Assembly: GCF_030812775.1 (NCBI RefSeq) | Contig: NZ_JAUSTI010000005.1 | Span: forward strand, 301,156-365,155 | From: Paenibacillus tundrae | GTDB lineage: Bacteria > Bacillota > Bacilli > Paenibacillales > Paenibacillaceae | Length of the DNA: 64,000 bases | Direction: 5' to 3' | Part shown: positions 8,924 to 17,181 of the stretch, in pieces | Layout: every line of letters starts with the position of its first letter | How positions within the stretch are numbered: position 1 is the first letter of the stretch | Program-made: the position numbers and the translations under genes | Notes under the pieces: model-generated | Database searches by the model: none | What the model saw: only the letters and a program-made list of their open reading frames with translations | What the model was told of the DNA's origin: nothing

Positions 8924-9583
8924 ATGATTCAAAGAAAAGAATTTGATCAAGAGCTCGAGGAATTGCGTACATTGCTTCGTGAGATGGGCGAGCACGTAGG
9001 AACAGCATTGGATGGTGCAATCGAGAGTCTACAGACACTAGACGTGGATAAAGCTCAGGTCATCATCAAGAATGATGCGAATCTGAATGCGCTGGAAGAC
9101 AAAATTATGGAACTTGGTTCCAAGCTCATTATTACACAACAGCCGGTTGCCAAGGATTTACGCCGCATTATCGTTGCTTTCAAAATCTCCAGTGATCTTG
9201 AGCGCATGGGTGATCTTGCATTGGATGTAGCCAAAGTGACACTTCGTATGGAAGGTCAAGAGTTAATTAAACCCCTTGTTGATATTCCGAGAATGGCTGA
9301 AATCGTGAAGGTAATGATCGATGAAGCGATTGAATCCTTCCTGAAGGAAAACACGGATCTGGCTTACAAAATGGCTCAGACTGATGATCAAGTTGACCAA
9401 CTGTACAGCCACATGATCAGTGATCTATATACCTTCATGACAGATCATCCGAACCGGGCTTCACAAGCGATGCTGTTGATGATGGTAGGTCGCTACATTG
9501 AGCGTATCGGTGACCACGCAACTAACATTGGCGAGAGCACGGTATATCTGGTGACGGGTAAACGTCCGGATCTGAACCAGTAA
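8924..9583 (+). CDS. phoU: Phosphate signalling regulator PhoU
   Basis: An all-helical protein of 219 residues made of two PhoU repeats (about 15-105 and 115-210), each with the acidic metal-binding motifs seen as ALEDKIMELG and QVDQLYSHMISDL and with a conserved ERMGD/ERIGDHATNI element. In bacteria PhoU damps Pst transport and PhoR signalling when phosphate is ample. The ATG at 8924 (MIQRKEFDQ) is preferred over an ATG at 8915 because GAGGGGGA ends 9 bases before it. It is the last gene of the pstB operon and is followed by a terminator. Confidence 0.93.
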   Translation: MIQRKEFDQELEELRTLLREMGEHVGTALDGAIESLQTLDVDKAQVIIKNDANLNALEDKIMELGSKLIITQQPVAKDLRRIIVAFKISSDLERMGDLALDVAKVTLRMEGQELIKPLVDIPRMAEIVKVMIDEAIESFLKENTDLAYKMAQTDDQVDQLYSHMISDLYTFMTDHPNRASQAMLLMMVGRYIERIGDHATNIGESTVYLVTGKRPDLNQ

Positions 9584-9634
9584 TTGTAATTTATAAGCAT
9601 ACGTTTGGAATTGGGGACTTACATGCACGGAATG

Positions 9635-9691
9635 AAGGAACTTTCTCAGGACGCCTATTCATATAGGTTGTTCAAGGGAAGTTCCTTTTTT
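9635..9691 (+). terminator. Terminator of pstB-phoU
   Basis: AAGGAACTT (9635-9643) pairs with AAGTTCCTT (9679-9687), with an inner CCTAT/ATAGG hairpin, and ends in a T-rich tract. Confidence 0.75.
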
Positions 9692-9769
9692 GTTGTTGCA
9701 GGTGTGTATGGTATCATGAGAGTAGATATAGAATCTGAAGTGTGACCATATGATACGTGAGGTGCTGGA

Positions 9770-12421
9770 ATGGACAAGTTTATTCTCATAGATGGAAATA
9801 GCATTATATATAGGGCGTTTTTTGCAATGCCGCCGTTGACCAATTCAAAAGGATTACACACCAATGCGGTTTATGGGTTCACCACAATGCTGTTAAGGCT
9901 ACTTGAAGAGCATAAGCCGACACATGTGATGGTGGCATTTGATGCGGGCAAGGTGACTTTCCGTCACGAAGGATATCAGGAGTACAAGGGTGGACGCGAG
10001 AAAACACCAACTGAATTGTCGGAACAGTTCCCATTGCTCAAAGAATTGCTGCGAGGATTCGGCATTGCACAGTTTGAGCTTGAAGGATTCGAAGCGGATG
10101 ACATCATCGGAACGTTGACCAAACGTGCTGATGAAGCAGGAAGACAGGTGCTTGTTGTATCGGGTGACAAGGACATGCTACAGCTTGCCTCTGACCATGT
10201 TCATATCGGGCTAACACGCAAAGGTGTAACGGATATTGAATTGTATGACCCTGCCCAGATTAAGGAGCGTTATGGCTTGACTCCATTGCAGATTATTGAT
10301 CTGAAGGGTCTGATGGGCGATACGTCTGATAACATTCCAGGCATTCCTGGAGTGGGAGAGAAGACAGCATTAAAGCTGTTGCATCAGTTCGGTACCGTAG
10401 AGGATGTACTAAATGGCACAGCCGAGCTGAAAGGTAAAATGAAAGAAAAGATCGAAGCTCACGCTGAAGATGCTCGGATGAGTAAGCAGCTAGCTACGAT
10501 CCATCGCGAGGTTCCATTGGAGCAGACGTGGGAAGATATGCAATTTGCAGGCTTACAGGAAGAGACAGCAGGGCCAGCACTGGCGAAGCTAGAATTCAAG
10601 TCATTGCTTGAACGTCTGAACTTCAGTGGCAAGGTAGACGCAGTAGAAGTTGTACCAGCGGCTGAGGTCAATTCTACGATTGCTACAGAGGAAACAATTG
10701 AAGACCTATTTGCCTCGCTCGAAACCATTGATGTTATACATGTGGAAACGCACGGTGACAATCCGCATCAGGCGGAATTGGTTGGGATCGCGTTAGGTTC
10801 AAGCGAAGAATACATCTTCTTGTCTCCCGAACTGCTTCAATCGAAGGCAGCATCTTCTGTAAGAGCATGGCTAGCGAATTCAGACGAGCCTAAGCGGGGG
10901 TATGATCTACACCGTGTAGATCTTGCACTTCATGCCCACGGCATTGAATTTGCAGGAGCAGCTTTTGACGTGCAGTTGGCTGCATATCTGCTCGACCCTA
11001 CAGAGTCCAACCAGACGATCAGTGGCTTAACTGCGAAGTACGGGCTACCGTCTCTGGTAGAGGATGATACGGTGATGGGCAAAGGCGCCAAGTATAAAGT
11101 GCCTGAGGTGGAAGTGTTGGGTGATTTCCTATGTCGCAAAGCGGCGGCAGTAGCAGCCATTATCCCACTGCAGGAGAAAGCGCTTGAGAGTGATGAGATG
11201 AATTCACTGTTCCATGAGCTGGAGATGCCATTATCACGTATTTTGGCTGATATGGAGAAGCAGGGAATCAAGGCGAATACGGCTGATTTGCAGGCTCTGG
11301 GTCATGAATTCGAAGAACAGATTGGTCGATTGATGTCCGAAATTTATCGCCTCTCGGGTACGGAATTCAACCTTAATTCACCGAAACAGTTGGGTGAGAT
11401 TTTGTTTGACAGATTAGGTTTGCCTGTGGTGAAGAAAACCAAAACGGGTTACTCCACCGATGCGGAAGTGTTGGAAAAACTTGCTCCGTATCATGAGGTA
11501 GTCCAGCATATTTTGCAATACCGTCAGTTGGCGAAGCTGCAATCCACTTATGTGGAGGGTTTACTGAAGGAGATTTCACCGCGAGATGGCAAGGTTCATA
11601 CGTATTATCGTCAGACGATCGCGGCTACGGGACGCCTGAGCAGTCAATTCCCGAACCTACAGAACATTCCGATCCGGATGGAGGAAGGTCGTAAAATCCG
11701 GAAGGTATTCGTACCTTCGGAGCCTGGTTGGACGATATTGGCAGCAGACTATTCTCAGATCGAATTACGTGTACTTGCACATATCTCAGATGATGAGCGA
11801 TTGAAGGAAGCTTTTGTACATGATATGGATATCCATACGAAGACGGCCTCTGACGTATTTGGGGTGAAGGCTGAAGAAGTGGATAGTGATATGCGTCGAT
11901 CAGCTAAGGCGGTAAATTTCGGAATCGTGTATGGCATAAGCGACTACGGTTTGTCCCAGAACTTGAACATAACGCGTAAAGAGGCTGCGCAGTTTATTGA
12001 TCAATACTTCGAAGTATTCCAAGGCGTACGTCGGTATATGGATGATATTGTGAAAGAAGCGCGTAAGGATGGCTATGTCAAAACGCTATTAGAGCGTCGT
12101 CGTTACCTCCCTGAAATTAACGCAAGCAACTTCAACATACGTTCCTTCGCCGAACGTACAGCGATGAATACACCAATTCAAGGAACAGCGGCAGACATTA
12201 TCAAGCTTGCTATGGTGCAGATGGATGAGGCGCTGCGTGAGCGTAACTTGAACAGCCGTATGCTGCTTCAGGTACACGATGAGCTTGTATTCGAAGTGCC
12301 GGCAGATGAACTGGAAACGATGAAGGAGCTTGTGCCAGCTGTCATGGAAAAAGCGTTAGAGCTGTCTGTGCCGCTCAAAGCTGAAGTTAGCTACGGGGAG
12401 AACTGGTACGAAGCGAAATAA
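9770..12421 (+). CDS. polA: DNA polymerase I
   Basis: Repair and Okazaki-fragment polymerase of 883 residues, normal for Bacillales. The N-terminal 5' nuclease (about 1-290) has the acidic cluster around FEADDIIGT and GDKDMLQL and the helix-hairpin-helix GIPGVGEKTA. The middle domain (about 310-480) corresponds to the 3'-5' exonuclease, but the catalytic DxE position reads VIHVETHG, so proofreading is probably lost as in Geobacillus Pol I. The C-terminal polymerase has motif A (DYSQIELRVLAH), motif B (RRSAKAVNFGIVYG) and motif C (QVHDELVFE). Start ATG follows GTGAGGTG. It opens a repair block with mutM. Confidence 0.97.
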   Translation: MDKFILIDGNSIIYRAFFAMPPLTNSKGLHTNAVYGFTTMLLRLLEEHKPTHVMVAFDAGKVTFRHEGYQEYKGGREKTPTELSEQFPLLKELLRGFGIAQFELEGFEADDIIGTLTKRADEAGRQVLVVSGDKDMLQLASDHVHIGLTRKGVTDIELYDPAQIKERYGLTPLQIIDLKGLMGDTSDNIPGIPGVGEKTALKLLHQFGTVEDVLNGTAELKGKMKEKIEAHAEDARMSKQLATIHREVPLEQTWEDMQFAGLQEETAGPALAKLEFKSLLERLNFSGKVDAVEVVPAAEVNSTIATEETIEDLFASLETIDVIHVETHGDNPHQAELVGIALGSSEEYIFLSPELLQSKAASSVRAWLANSDEPKRGYDLHRVDLALHAHGIEFAGAAFDVQLAAYLLDPTESNQTISGLTAKYGLPSLVEDDTVMGKGAKYKVPEVEVLGDFLCRKAAAVAAIIPLQEKALESDEMNSLFHELEMPLSRILADMEKQGIKANTADLQALGHEFEEQIGRLMSEIYRLSGTEFNLNSPKQLGEILFDRLGLPVVKKTKTGYSTDAEVLEKLAPYHEVVQHILQYRQLAKLQSTYVEGLLKEISPRDGKVHTYYRQTIAATGRLSSQFPNLQNIPIRMEEGRKIRKVFVPSEPGWTILAADYSQIELRVLAHISDDERLKEAFVHDMDIHTKTASDVFGVKAEEVDSDMRRSAKAVNFGIVYGISDYGLSQNLNITRKEAAQFIDQYFEVFQGVRRYMDDIVKEARKDGYVKTLLERRRYLPEINASNFNIRSFAERTAMNTPIQGTAADIIKLAMVQMDEALRERNLNSRMLLQVHDELVFEVPADELETMKELVPAVMEKALELSVPLKAEVSYGENWYEAK

Positions 12422-12552
12422 TAGATCATGGTTGTATGGAAAGCAGTGGAATCTACCGATATTTTACAATTGGTTTCTCCCATGCTTTTGACACAAGAAA
12501 GGGTGCCGCTGAGCTTCATCTTCCGTTATAATATAGGGGAGGTGAGAACATC

Positions 12553-13383
12553 ATGCCGGAATTACCGGAAGTCGAAACAGTCAGAAGAACATTGAATCAA
12601 CTTATTGTAGGCAAGACCATTGATCGAGTTACGGTTAGTTTGCCGCGTATTATTCAGCGGCCGGACGATATAGATGCTTTTGCATTAGAACTTGCGGGAC
12701 ACACAGTTATTGGTGTGGAGCGCAGAGGTAAGTTTTTACGTATTTTGCTGGACGGGCTGGTGCTTGTCTCTCATCTTCGGATGGAAGGGCGCTATGGTGT
12801 GTATCAGCAACACGAAGAGGTAGAGAAGCATACCCATGTGATCTTCCACTTTACCGATGGAACTGAATTACGTTATAAAGATGTACGTCAGTTTGGCACG
12901 ATGCACTTGTTCAATGCAGGAGAGGAGCTTGTCTCCAAACCTTTGTTGAAGCTAGGTCTAGAACCGCTTGATCCGGCGTTTACCGTTGCTGCTTTTCGCG
13001 ATGCTGTTGGCAAACGGACAACCAAGATCAAGGCTGTATTATTGAATCAGGCATACGTCGTCGGAATTGGGAATATATATGTGGACGAGGCTCTGTTCCG
13101 CGCAGGTATTCATCCGGAGACGATTGCCAAAACATTGTCTGAAGCTCAGCTAACGGTGTTGCATGAAGCGATTGTGTCGACCTTGCAGGATGCAGTCAAT
13201 GCAGGTGGCTCGTCGATTAAGTCTTATGTAAATGGTCAAGGTGAGATGGGTATGTTCCAGCATCAATTGAAAATTTACGGACGCAAAGCCGAGCCTTGTC
13301 ATAATTGCGGGACAATAATTGAGAAAAGTGTAGTGGGTGGCAGAGGTACACATTACTGCCCGAAATGCCAGCCTATACTGTAG
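12553..13383 (+). CDS. mutM: Formamidopyrimidine-DNA glycosylase MutM (Fpg)
   Basis: Base-excision enzyme that removes 8-oxoguanine and formamidopyrimidines and nicks the strand by beta/delta elimination. After Met removal the N-terminal Pro-Glu (PELPEVET) gives the catalytic Pro and Glu. The H2TH segment (IGNIYVDEALFRAGIHP) lies at about 170-190, and a C-terminal zinc finger uses Cys pairs CHNC and CPKC (about 252-273). At 276 residues it is family length. A strong AGGGGAGGTG site precedes the ATG. It lies 131 bases after polA in the order conserved in Bacillales. Confidence 0.97.
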   Translation: MPELPEVETVRRTLNQLIVGKTIDRVTVSLPRIIQRPDDIDAFALELAGHTVIGVERRGKFLRILLDGLVLVSHLRMEGRYGVYQQHEEVEKHTHVIFHFTDGTELRYKDVRQFGTMHLFNAGEELVSKPLLKLGLEPLDPAFTVAAFRDAVGKRTTKIKAVLLNQAYVVGIGNIYVDEALFRAGIHPETIAKTLSEAQLTVLHEAIVSTLQDAVNAGGSSIKSYVNGQGEMGMFQHQLKIYGRKAEPCHNCGTIIEKSVVGGRGTHYCPKCQPIL

Positions 13384-13552
13384 TTGCGTCGCTGCGCTAC
13401 GCCTGAAGTCAACATTACTTTTTGAACGATCTTTTAAACTGAAGCACCCTTGGATTCCTCCTTCCATATACTGATATGGCAGAAATAAGCGGGCGTATAC
13501 CCATACTGACATCTGTCGGTTGGAATGGATCCGCACAGGGGAGGAATCCGGG

Positions 13553-14341
13553 GTGCTGCATCATTTTATTTCATTACTGGCGCTTGCTTTGGCGCTTAGT
13601 TTAGATGGTTTTGGAGTCGGGATTACATATGGGCTGCGCAAAACCAAGATTCCGTTGTTGTCCATTGCTGTTATCTCTATTTGTTCGGGATTAGTAATCG
13701 CTTTGTCTATGCAGGTGGGGGTGCTTCTCTCCCGTGTAGTTTCACCGAATGTAGCATCCGAAGTTGGGGCTGTGATATTGATTGCGATTGGTGGATGGTC
13801 ACTATTTCAGCTTATACGCAAGCAGAGTAAGGAAAGAGCGGAAACGGATGAAGGTACAGTGGAAAATTCGGCAAGCGAGCATGTAGAGAGTAGAACCAAC
13901 GGAGCATCAGCCTTAACGGAGCAAGAGGTAACTTCCAAAGGGAAAAACCAGGTTCTCGCATTGGAACTGGAGCAATCAGCTTCAGGTGGATCTGTGGAGC
14001 GGATGGTCTTCACCTTAGAACTTCGAAAATTAGGTGTCGTCATTCAAATACTCCGAAGTCCCTCCAAGGCAGACATGGACAATTCGGGAAGCATCTCGAC
14101 TCAAGAAGCGATGTGGCTGGGTATTGCACTATCACTGGATGCATTCGGTGCAGGGCTTGGAGCTGCATTACTCGGATTTCCAACACTGTGGACAGCACTT
14201 GTCATTGCGTTGTTCAGTGGAGCATTTCTGTCACTCGGGATGAAGGTTGGACTTCGTTTTGCTGCGCTGCAATGGATGCGTCGATTGTCCGTGTTGCCAG
14301 CACTGTTATTAATGTTTATGGGAATTATGAAGCTGTTGTGA
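13553..14341 (+). CDS. ytaF: Sporulation membrane protein YtaF
   Basis: Polytopic membrane protein of the MntP/YtaF superfamily with about six hydrophobic helices arranged as two halves (each containing a LSLDxFGxG motif, here LSLDGFGVG and LSLDAFGAG). A long hydrophilic insert (about 95-180) separates the halves and ends in an EF-hand-like loop at 174-185 (D-x-D-x-S-G-x-I-S-x-x-E). YtaF is known from the sporulation gene set; its transport role is unproven. The GTG at 13553 is chosen because AGGGGAGG ends 8 bases earlier; an upstream TTG has no such site. It sits between mutM and coaE as in Bacillus. Confidence 0.85.
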   Translation: MLHHFISLLALALALSLDGFGVGITYGLRKTKIPLLSIAVISICSGLVIALSMQVGVLLSRVVSPNVASEVGAVILIAIGGWSLFQLIRKQSKERAETDEGTVENSASEHVESRTNGASALTEQEVTSKGKNQVLALELEQSASGGSVERMVFTLELRKLGVVIQILRSPSKADMDNSGSISTQEAMWLGIALSLDAFGAGLGAALLGFPTLWTALVIALFSGAFLSLGMKVGLRFAALQWMRRLSVLPALLLMFMGIMKLL

Positions 14342-14350
14342 GGTGAAATG

Positions 14351-14947
14351 ATGAATATTGGCTTAACCGGCGGGATCGCCACAGGAAAGAGCAGTGTTTC
14401 CGCCCTTCTTGCCAGTAAAGGAGCACTGCTCATTGATGCAGACGTTATTGCCCGGGAGGTCATGATGCCCGGGCATCCTGTTTTGGCTGCCGCTGTTCAG
14501 CGGTTCGGACAAGCCATTCTTCATGAAGACGGGACATTGGATCGGAAGAAGCTAGGCAGTATTGTTTTCCAGCATCCAGAGGAACGTAAAGCGCTTGAAG
14601 CTATTACCCATCCGGCGATTCGCCGAGAGATGAGAGAACGAGCGGCCACATATGAGCAGGCATACCCGGATAAGCTTGTGGTATCGGATATTCCTTTATT
14701 GTATGAGTCTGGTCTGGAAAAAGGGTTCGATGAAGTCGTCGTGGTATACGTGCCTAGAGCCGTGCAGAGAGAACGATTGATGAGCCGGGATGGGTTGACT
14801 GGTGAGCAGGCTGACGCCCGGATTGCGGCTCAGATGGACATCGAGCAGAAAAAGATGCTTGCTGATATCGTTATCGATAACAGTGGAGCATGGCACAATA
14901 CAGAACAGCAAGTCATCTCTTTCCTTCAAGGTAAGGGATTAATATGA
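14351..14947 (+). CDS. coaE: Dephospho-CoA kinase
   Basis: Catalyses the last step of coenzyme A synthesis, ATP-dependent phosphorylation of the 3'-hydroxyl of dephospho-CoA. The P-loop GLTGGIATGKS is at the N terminus, followed by the LIDADVIAREV and HPAIRREM segments typical of CoaE. About 198 residues, usual length. Two adjacent ATGs (14348 and 14351) are possible; AGGTG at 14341-14345 spaces better with the second. Its stop overlaps the start of the next gene in an ATGA arrangement, implying translational coupling. Confidence 0.95.
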   Translation: MNIGLTGGIATGKSSVSALLASKGALLIDADVIAREVMMPGHPVLAAAVQRFGQAILHEDGTLDRKKLGSIVFQHPEERKALEAITHPAIRREMRERAATYEQAYPDKLVVSDIPLLYESGLEKGFDEVVVVYVPRAVQRERLMSRDGLTGEQADARIAAQMDIEQKKMLADIVIDNSGAWHNTEQQVISFLQGKGLI

Positions 14948-15507
14948 AATGGCTACGTAAGAAACGGGTACTGCTGTTGATGTTTGTTTCCTTCGTTCTA
15001 GTGCTGTTCTTGAATACCAACTGGATGGCTTGGTTCTACCCGATTCATTATAAGGAAGAGATTCGGGCACAATCCTATAGCTATGAAGTAGACCCGTTTC
15101 TAATTGCCTCAATTATTAAGGTAGAGACTAACTTCAAAACAAGCTTGGAATCTAAGCGTGGTGCGATCGGACTTATGCAACTCATGCCGGATACGGCCAA
15201 TTGGATTATGGAGCAGGCCAAAATTCCGGGTACGTCATTAGAAGAACTGAAGCATAAGCCTGAGAGGAACATTCAGCTTGGTACTTGGTACCTGAAGAAC
15301 TTATCCGATCAGTTTGATGGCAATGAGGCGGTCATGATTGCTGCGTATAATGCGGGACCAGGTAAGGTTAGTAGCTGGCTCCGAGATGGCGTGTGGGATG
15401 GGTCATTTGATACAGTCAAGGACATTCCTTTTGGGGAAACCCGGCACTATGTACAACGCGTCATTTATTATTATAATCAATATGTTAAGATCTATAATAC
15501 GTTCTAG
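14944..15507 (+). CDS. Membrane-anchored lytic transglycosylase (SLT domain)
   Basis: Cleaves peptidoglycan glycan strands outside the membrane. An N-terminal signal anchor (about 6-25) is followed by a goose-lysozyme-like SLT domain (about 45-175). The catalytic Glu lies in IIKVETNFKTS, and the family motifs GAIGLMQLMPDTA, the LGTWYL segment and AYNAGPGKVSSWL are all present. At 187 residues it resembles YjbJ/Slt-type Bacillales enzymes. The ATGA overlap with coaE places it in the same transcript. Substrate specificity beyond peptidoglycan is not visible. Confidence 0.9.
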   Translation: MKWLRKKRVLLLMFVSFVLVLFLNTNWMAWFYPIHYKEEIRAQSYSYEVDPFLIASIIKVETNFKTSLESKRGAIGLMQLMPDTANWIMEQAKIPGTSLEELKHKPERNIQLGTWYLKNLSDQFDGNEAVMIAAYNAGPGKVSSWLRDGVWDGSFDTVKDIPFGETRHYVQRVIYYYNQYVKIYNTF

Positions 15508-15671
15508 TTCGGATATATCGTGTGATGCTGTAGCTAGATGCAGGTAAGTGTGAAAATGTATGGTTCTCATGCATGGTACAAGAGTCGGTTATAATAGTAG
15601 AAGCACAGAGCAGACCGGTTGTTCACCGGTCGCCCCATGCTCCTCTATAATACCGTATTACGATGCAGATA

Positions 15672-15893
15672 TTATTGGTATTGACCTGCCAATTGCTGTT
15701 CTGCAATTGTTACCAGACGCTTCGTGATGTATCCACCGATCGAACCGTTCTCGTAAGAAGTCATGTTACCTTGGTATCCGTCTTGTGGGATGCTGATTCC
15801 GAGTTCTTGAGCAACTTCGTATTTCAGTTGTTCCAGAGCTGCGGAAGCTTTAGTTACCACCAAGTTGTTGGAGTTACCGTTGCTTTGTGCCAT
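15672..15893 (-). CDS. Alpha/beta-type small acid-soluble spore protein
   Basis: A 73-residue DNA-binding spore protein that coats forespore DNA and protects it from UV and heat. It shows the family's conserved central block (LKYEVAQELGI) where germination protease GPR cuts, and the C-terminal GGYITKRLVTIAEQQL helix; the N terminus is a short Asn/Ser-rich tail. GAGGAGGTG lies 6-7 bases before the ATG. It is transcribed against its neighbours, consistent with an independent forespore-specific unit; a sigma-G-like promoter lies just upstream. Confidence 0.96.
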   Translation of the reverse strand: MAQSNGNSNNLVVTKASAALEQLKYEVAQELGISIPQDGYQGNMTSYENGSIGGYITKRLVTIAEQQLAGQYQ

Positions 15894-15923
15894 TGCTGTT
15901 CACCTCCTCGCGGTTGGTAAAAG

Positions 15924-15953
15924 TATTATGTGTCGTAGATACCATTTTCATTA
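15924..15953 (-). promoter_or_regulatory. Sigma-G-like promoter of the SASP gene
   Basis: On the minus strand TAATG and CATAATA are separated by 18 bases, close to the forespore sigma-G pattern (GHATR, 18 bases, CATnHTA). It lies about 30 bases upstream of the start codon. Confidence 0.55.
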
Positions 15954-16009
15954 CAAAATGTTTACAGGGAACTTATGGAAAAAAGTAAAACATGGGAAGT
16001 GACCAAAAA

Positions 16010-16477
16010 ATGAAATGTCCTTATTGTGCTTTTATGGGCACCAAGGTGCTTGATTCCCGTCCGGCCAATGAAGCAAAATCCATACGTCGACGTCGGGAAT
16101 GCGAGCAATGTAGCCGCCGATTTACCACTTTTGAGATGGTGGAAGAAACACCGCTGATTGTTATTAAGAAAGATGGAAGCCGAGAAGAGTTTAGCCGGGA
16201 TAAAATACTCCGCGGACTTATTCGCGCATGTGAGAAACGTCCAGTCTCGGTGGAGACACTTGAGATGATGGTTTCTGAAGTAGAGAAGTCTTTGCGTAAT
16301 ACCGCTGATGCGGAAGTAGAAAGTCGCCAGATTGGTGAGTTATTGATGGAACAGCTCTTTCCCGTGGATGAAGTGGCCTATGTTCGCTTTGCTTCGGTGT
16401 ACCGTCAATTCAAAGACATCAATATGTTCATGAAAGAATTAAAATCATTGTTGTCCAAAGAAGACCTGGAGGATTAG
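16010..16477 (+). CDS. nrdR: Transcriptional repressor NrdR
   Basis: ATP/dATP-sensing repressor of ribonucleotide reductase genes. A zinc ribbon occupies residues 1-35 (CPYC and CEQC pairs), with the [17 protein letters not shown] signature, followed by an ATP-cone domain (about 49-140). The start is placed at 16010 because the family begins MKCPYC; this gives the usual 155 residues, with GGGAAG about 10 bases upstream. An alternative in-frame ATG at 15992 would add six residues. In Bacillus nrdR is followed by dnaB and dnaI; here a tRNA gene follows instead. Confidence 0.95.
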   Translation: MKCPYCAFMGTKVLDSRPANEAKSIRRRRECEQCSRRFTTFEMVEETPLIVIKKDGSREEFSRDKILRGLIRACEKRPVSVETLEMMVSEVEKSLRNTADAEVESRQIGELLMEQLFPVDEVAYVRFASVYRQFKDINMFMKELKSLLSKEDLED

Positions 16478-16684
16478 ATTCCTGGGGCAAAGGGAGAAGA
16501 GCAAGCTGGGGTTACGATACGTCGTCATGATTGTGTTCCAGGTAGGAAGATTGTTCTTCTCCAGATCCTTTAGGCTGTATTGAGCGATTAGAAAAAGATA
16601 TTGACAGTAAAACAGGTATTGAATATGATAAAGGGGTCGCCTGCGGAATGCTGCAGTGGTGGACGAGTTATTATTGTATATCTT

Positions 16685-16757
16685 GGGGCCTTAGCTCAGC
16701 TGGGAGAGCGCATCGCTGGCAGCGATGAGGTCAGGGGTTCGATCCCCCTAGGCTCCA
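16685..16757 (+). tRNA. tRNA-Ala (anticodon GGC)
   Basis: A full cloverleaf is visible: acceptor stem GGGGCCT/AGGCTCC with one G-U pair, D stem GCTC/GAGC, anticodon stem CATCG/CGATG around loop CTGGCAG with anticodon GGC, and T arm with GGTTCGATC. The CCA tail is not encoded. An intrinsic terminator follows. Confidence 0.97.
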
Positions 16758-16768
16758 TACTTAAAGAA

Positions 16769-16809
16769 CCCGCTAAACACTAGGATTTCCGAGTGTTTGG
16801 CGGGTTTTT
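16769..16809 (+). terminator. Terminator of tRNA-Ala
   Basis: CCCGCTAAACACT pairs with AGTGTTTGGCGGG and is followed by five T residues. Confidence 0.9.
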
Positions 16810-17181
16810 GTAATGTGAAAGTGCAGTTTTTAGATGTAAGAAATTCAGTGCACACAAAAAATTAAAAGATGATGCTTCTATAACTAAAGGAAGCCTCTGT
16901 TTTCACACCCGCGTGCAGCGCCCAGCACTCAGTGCGGCGCTTTATGGCCGGGTGGTCAGCTTGGTTAAAATATAGTAGAACCTACATAAGTGTTCTGTTA
17001 TGATGATGGAAGGTTTATAAGTTTATAGCACAGAAGCAACTAAATATGATAGTAAAGGAGTGAGCATTCTTTAGGAACATCTTGCTGGAGAGATACATAG
17101 TTAGAGCTAGAAGGACATCCATTTTTAAGATCAAAGACTTCTTGTAACAATAGCTACGAAGAGAATGGGGAATAAAGAGAG
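16810..17181. other. Gene-free interval with a GC-rich hairpin
   Basis: No coding frame is convincing. At 16917-16941 a local GC-rich hairpin forms: AGCGCC/GGCGCT and GCAC/GTGC around a TCA loop, with a two-base CA bulge. The rest is AT-rich promoter-like DNA ahead of the secreted CAP protein gene. Confidence 0.5.

Noticed and set aside
15611..15634. GACCGG...CCGGTC hairpin after the lytic transglycosylase gene
   Set aside because: It lacks a T tract on either strand, so I do not call it a terminator; it may only be a transcript-end structure.
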